Positions 61,881-64,000 of a DNA stretch of 64,000 bases are shown one piece after another; positions within the stretch are counted from its first letter, which is position 1; each line of letters begins with the position of its first letter. The notes beneath the pieces are model-generated. The model was not told the DNA's origin. It saw only the letters and a program-made list of their open reading frames with translations, and made no database searches. Both the position numbers and the translations under genes were made by a program. Origin of the DNA: Rhodoferax bucti (GTDB taxonomy: Bacteria; Pseudomonadota; Gammaproteobacteria; Burkholderiales; Burkholderiaceae_C); assembly GCF_005876985.1 (NCBI RefSeq), contig NZ_VAHD01000002.1, positions 744,001 through 808,000 on the forward strand. Reading direction: 5' to 3'.

Positions 61881-61959
61881 GCACAAGTGGCTCGGGGCCA
61901 ACAAGGCTGGAAGTCGTTTTCCAGACGCCTCACGAGCACAAATGAAAAGGAGCATTTAC

Positions 61960-62163
61960 ATGCCCAAAATGAAGACCAAGAGCGCGGCGAAGAAACGCTT
62001 CCGCGTCCGTCCAGGTGGTACCGTTAAGCGCGGTCAAGCCTTCAAACGTCACATCTTGACCAAGAAGACCACTAAAAATAAACGCCACTTGCGCGGTTCC
62101 GCAGCTGTTCATGAGACCAACATGGGTCACATGGCACAGATGCTGCCCGGTCGTGGTATTTAA
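61960..62163 (+). CDS. rpmI: 50S ribosomal protein L35
   Basis: 67 residues: [20 protein letters not shown], then [24 protein letters not shown], typical L35. AAAGGAG lies upstream of the ATG at 61960. A longer frame upstream reads through the hairpin spacer and was rejected. rplT follows after 25 bp. Confidence 0.97.
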   Translation: MPKMKTKSAAKKRFRVRPGGTVKRGQAFKRHILTKKTTKNKRHLRGSAAVHETNMGHMAQMLPGRGI

Positions 62164-62188
62164 TTAACGACGTACAAGGAGTAATCAC

Positions 62189-62548
62189 ATGCCTCGCGTC
62201 AAACGTGGTGTAACGGCTCGCGCCCGCCATAAAAAAGTTCTGGCCCTTGCTAAGGGTTTCCGTGGTCGCCGCGGTAATGTCTACCGTATCGCCAAAGAAG
62301 CGGTAATGAAGGCTGGGCAATATGCCTACCGTGACCGCCGTACCAAGAAACGTGTGTTCCGTCAGTTGTGGATTGCCCGTATCAACGCGGCAGCCCGTCA
62401 ATGCGGTCTGACATACAGCCAGTTTGCCAATGGTCTGAAGAAAGCCAATATCGAGATCGACCGTAAGGTTCTGTCCGATATCGCTATTCACGACATGGCT
62501 GCTTTTGCTGGCATTGTGGAACAAGTGAAAGCCAAACTGGCTGCTTGA
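62189..62548 (+). CDS. rplT: 50S ribosomal protein L20
   Basis: 119 residues: [51 protein letters not shown], the conserved basic N-terminus that contacts 23S rRNA and can bind its own leader. The C-terminal domain has [39 protein letters not shown] precedes the ATG. It is followed by a dispersed repeat and terminator before pheS. Confidence 0.98.
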   Translation: MPRVKRGVTARARHKKVLALAKGFRGRRGNVYRIAKEAVMKAGQYAYRDRRTKKRVFRQLWIARINAAARQCGLTYSQFANGLKKANIEIDRKVLSDIAIHDMAAFAGIVEQVKAKLAA

Positions 62549-62561
62549 GTCCGCAGCAGGG

Positions 62562-62617
62562 TGCTATTGATTCAGTAGCACTCCGCGCACCAGAAACAAG
62601 GGCTAGCGCTTGAAAAA
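62562..62617 (-). repeat. Dispersed repeat copy L between rplT and pheS
   Basis: GTGCTATTGATTCAGTAGCA, then CTCCGCGCACC, then CAAGGGCTAGCGCTTGAAAA; reverse orientation, merging into the terminator. Confidence 0.6.
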
Positions 62618-62634
62618 GCACTAGCCCTTTTTCA
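62599..62634 (+). terminator. Terminator between rplT and pheS, partly made by repeat sequence
   Basis: AAGGGCTAGCGCTT pairs with AAGCACTAGCCCTT (one mismatch) around a GAAA loop, followed by TTTC. The left arm is the CTAGCGC end of a dispersed repeat copy, so the repeat may have created the terminator. Confidence 0.75.
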
Positions 62635-62661
62635 TTGATTTGAATCGTCAAGTACCTATTT

Positions 62662-63732
62662 ATGACCGAGTTGAACGACATCGTTGACACAGCCAAGGCC
62701 GCTTTTTTGCAGGCCGCTACGCCCGCCGATCTGGAGAATGCCAAGGCCCTGTTTCTGGGCAAGTCCGGCAAGATCACCGAGCTGATGAAAGGCATGGCCG
62801 CTCTCAGCGTGGAGGAGAAAAAATCCCGCGGTGCCGCTATCAACTTGGCCAAGCAAGCTATCGAGTCTGCCTTGACCGATCGTCGTCAGGCCCTGGCCGA
62901 TGCCGAATTGCAAGTCCAACTCCAGGCGGAAGCCTTGGACGTGACGCTTCCCGGCCGCCAGCGCGGGCAGGGTGGTTTGCACCCCGTGTCCCTGACGCTT
63001 GAGCGCATCGAAGCGCTCTTCGGATCCATGGGCTTCGATGTGGCCCAAGGCCCTGAAATCGAGTCCGATTGGTTCAACTTCACTGCGCTGAATACACCTG
63101 AAGACCATCCCGCACGCTCCATGCATGACACCTTCTATGTGGAAGGTGGTTCAGAAGCTGCTCCTAACTTGCTGCGCACCCATACCAGCCCGATGCAGAT
63201 TCGCTATGCGGTGCAGCACGTCAAGGCCCACCGCGCTGCGGCTGGTGCCTCTTTGGAGGGGCTGTACGCGGGAGACATGCCTGAGATTCGCGTGATCGCC
63301 CCCGGCCGCACTTACCGTGTGGATAGTGACGCTACCCATTCGCCCATGTTCCACCAGTGTGAAGGCCTGTGGGTAGGCGAAAACGTCAGCTTCAAAGATT
63401 TGAAGTTTGTTTTCACGGATTTTTGCCGCACTTTCTTTGAATCGGACGATCTGGTGTTGCGATTCCGCCCCAGCTTCTTCCCGTTCACCGAGCCCAGCGC
63501 GGAGATCGACATCCAGTTCCAGACGGGTCCGTTGGCAGGTCGTTGGCTGGAAGTGGCTGGCTCCGGCCAGGTGCACCCCAATGTGATTCGCAACATGGGC
63601 TTGGATCCCGAGAAATTCATCGGCTTTGCCTTCGGCATGGGGCCGGACCGTTTGACCATGTTGCGCTATGGCGTGAATGACTTGCGCCTGTTCTTTGACG
63701 GCGATGTCCGCTTCCTGTCGCAATTCCAGTAA
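62662..63732 (+). CDS. pheS: Phenylalanine-tRNA ligase alpha subunit
   Basis: 356 residues. It forms the (alpha-beta)2 enzyme with PheT. The N-terminal coiled coil is followed by the class II core: [72 protein letters not shown] and the motif 3 region [25 protein letters not shown] at 62662. pheT follows after 33 bp. Confidence 0.97.
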   Translation: MTELNDIVDTAKAAFLQAATPADLENAKALFLGKSGKITELMKGMAALSVEEKKSRGAAINLAKQAIESALTDRRQALADAELQVQLQAEALDVTLPGRQRGQGGLHPVSLTLERIEALFGSMGFDVAQGPEIESDWFNFTALNTPEDHPARSMHDTFYVEGGSEAAPNLLRTHTSPMQIRYAVQHVKAHRAAAGASLEGLYAGDMPEIRVIAPGRTYRVDSDATHSPMFHQCEGLWVGENVSFKDLKFVFTDFCRTFFESDDLVLRFRPSFFPFTEPSAEIDIQFQTGPLAGRWLEVAGSGQVHPNVIRNMGLDPEKFIGFAFGMGPDRLTMLRYGVNDLRLFFDGDVRFLSQFQ

Positions 63733-63765
63733 TCCACAAGAACAACAACCACGCCGATCCCGAAC

Positions 63766-64000
63766 ATGCAATTCTCAGAATCCTGGTTGCGCACTTTCTG
63801 CAACCCCGCTATTTCTACCGCTCAACTTGCTGAAACCCTGACCATGGCAGGGCTGGAGGTTGAGGAGCTCAAGCCTGTTGCGCCTCCCTTTACCCACATC
63901 GTGGTGGGTGAGATCAAAGAAGCCGAGCAACATCCCAATGCAGATCGCTTGCGCGTCTGCAAGGTCGATGTGGGCCAAGCCGAGCTGTTGAACATCGTCT
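63766..64000 (+). CDS. pheT: Phenylalanine-tRNA ligase beta subunit, 5' part only
   Basis: 78 residues are visible before the window ends: it starts MQFSESWLRTFCNPAISTAQ and continues through the conserved AGLEVEELKPVAPPFTHIVVGEI and HPNADRLRVCKVDVG, the start of the OB-fold/EMAP-like tRNA-binding domain. The open frame runs off the right edge. Confidence 0.96.
   Translation, partial: MQFSESWLRTFCNPAISTAQLAETLTMAGLEVEELKPVAPPFTHIVVGEIKEAEQHPNADRLRVCKVDVGQAELLNIV

Overview
This 64 kb window is a GC-rich bacterial chromosome segment. The gene content and order (rpsF-priB-rpsR-rplI-dnaB, thrS-infC-rpmI-rplT-pheS-pheT, a SWIB protein with an alanine/lysine-rich tail, bfr beside a DUF2325 gene) point to a betaproteobacterium of the Burkholderiales, most likely Comamonadaceae (Rhodoferax/Curvibacter-like). 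That placement is inferred from gene order and protein similarity by eye. No rRNA, tRNA, CRISPR array, prophage or transposase gene was seen. Most of the window is ordinary core chromosome.

Layout. 1-5.4 kb: iron genes, namely a di-haem DUF1111 protein (cut by the left edge), an imelysin with a Fur-like site, and bacterioferritin divergent from a DUF2325 gene across a strong Fur-like site. 4.6-10.3 kb: the PEP synthase pair ppsR/ppsA and a sodium/solute symporter that fuses two normally separate subunits. 10.3-13.5 kb: rpsF-priB-rpsR-rplI and dnaB. 13.6-23.4 kb: PIN-PhoH, a BCP peroxiredoxin, an alanine-type aminotransferase, hom-thrC and moeA-moaD-moaE. 23.5-32.3 kb: clpB, small accessory genes, a mntA-hepT toxin-antitoxin pair, a PACE efflux protein, an FMN-riboswitch-controlled lumazine synthase, an AraC/MFS pair and a ProQ-like RNA chaperone. 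32.3-41.2 kb: an aromatic amino-acid catabolic cluster (hppD, a VOC protein, fahA, phhA) flanked by two Lrp/AsnC regulators, then a cysteine desulfurase-rhodanese fusion and a TPP enzyme. 41.3-49.2 kb: a soluble winged-helix/TPR regulator and a dipeptide ABC operon (dppBCDF, dppA). 49.3-57.2 kb: SWIB protein, RraA, EamA, a PuuA-like glutamine synthetase and a putrescine-type ABC transporter (potFGHI). 57.3-64 kb: isocitrate lyase with a double palindromic operator, then the thrS-infC-rpmI-rplT-pheS-pheT translation operon (pheT cut by the right edge).

Two things stand out. First, a roughly 50-60 bp dispersed repeat, with an A/T-centred imperfect palindrome near one end (GCTAT..ATAGC), a TGCGCA block and a CTAGCGC block, occurs about 12 times. 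It sits on gene boundaries, where it supplies stop codons for at least four genes, overlaps start codons, and appears in frame inside two coding sequences. Second, the thrS leader encodes a 13-residue peptide with four Thr codons (three of them ACA), followed by an intrinsic terminator and a perfect 8-bp candidate antiterminator. This looks like a Thr-dependent attenuator, and part of it lies within a copy of the repeat.
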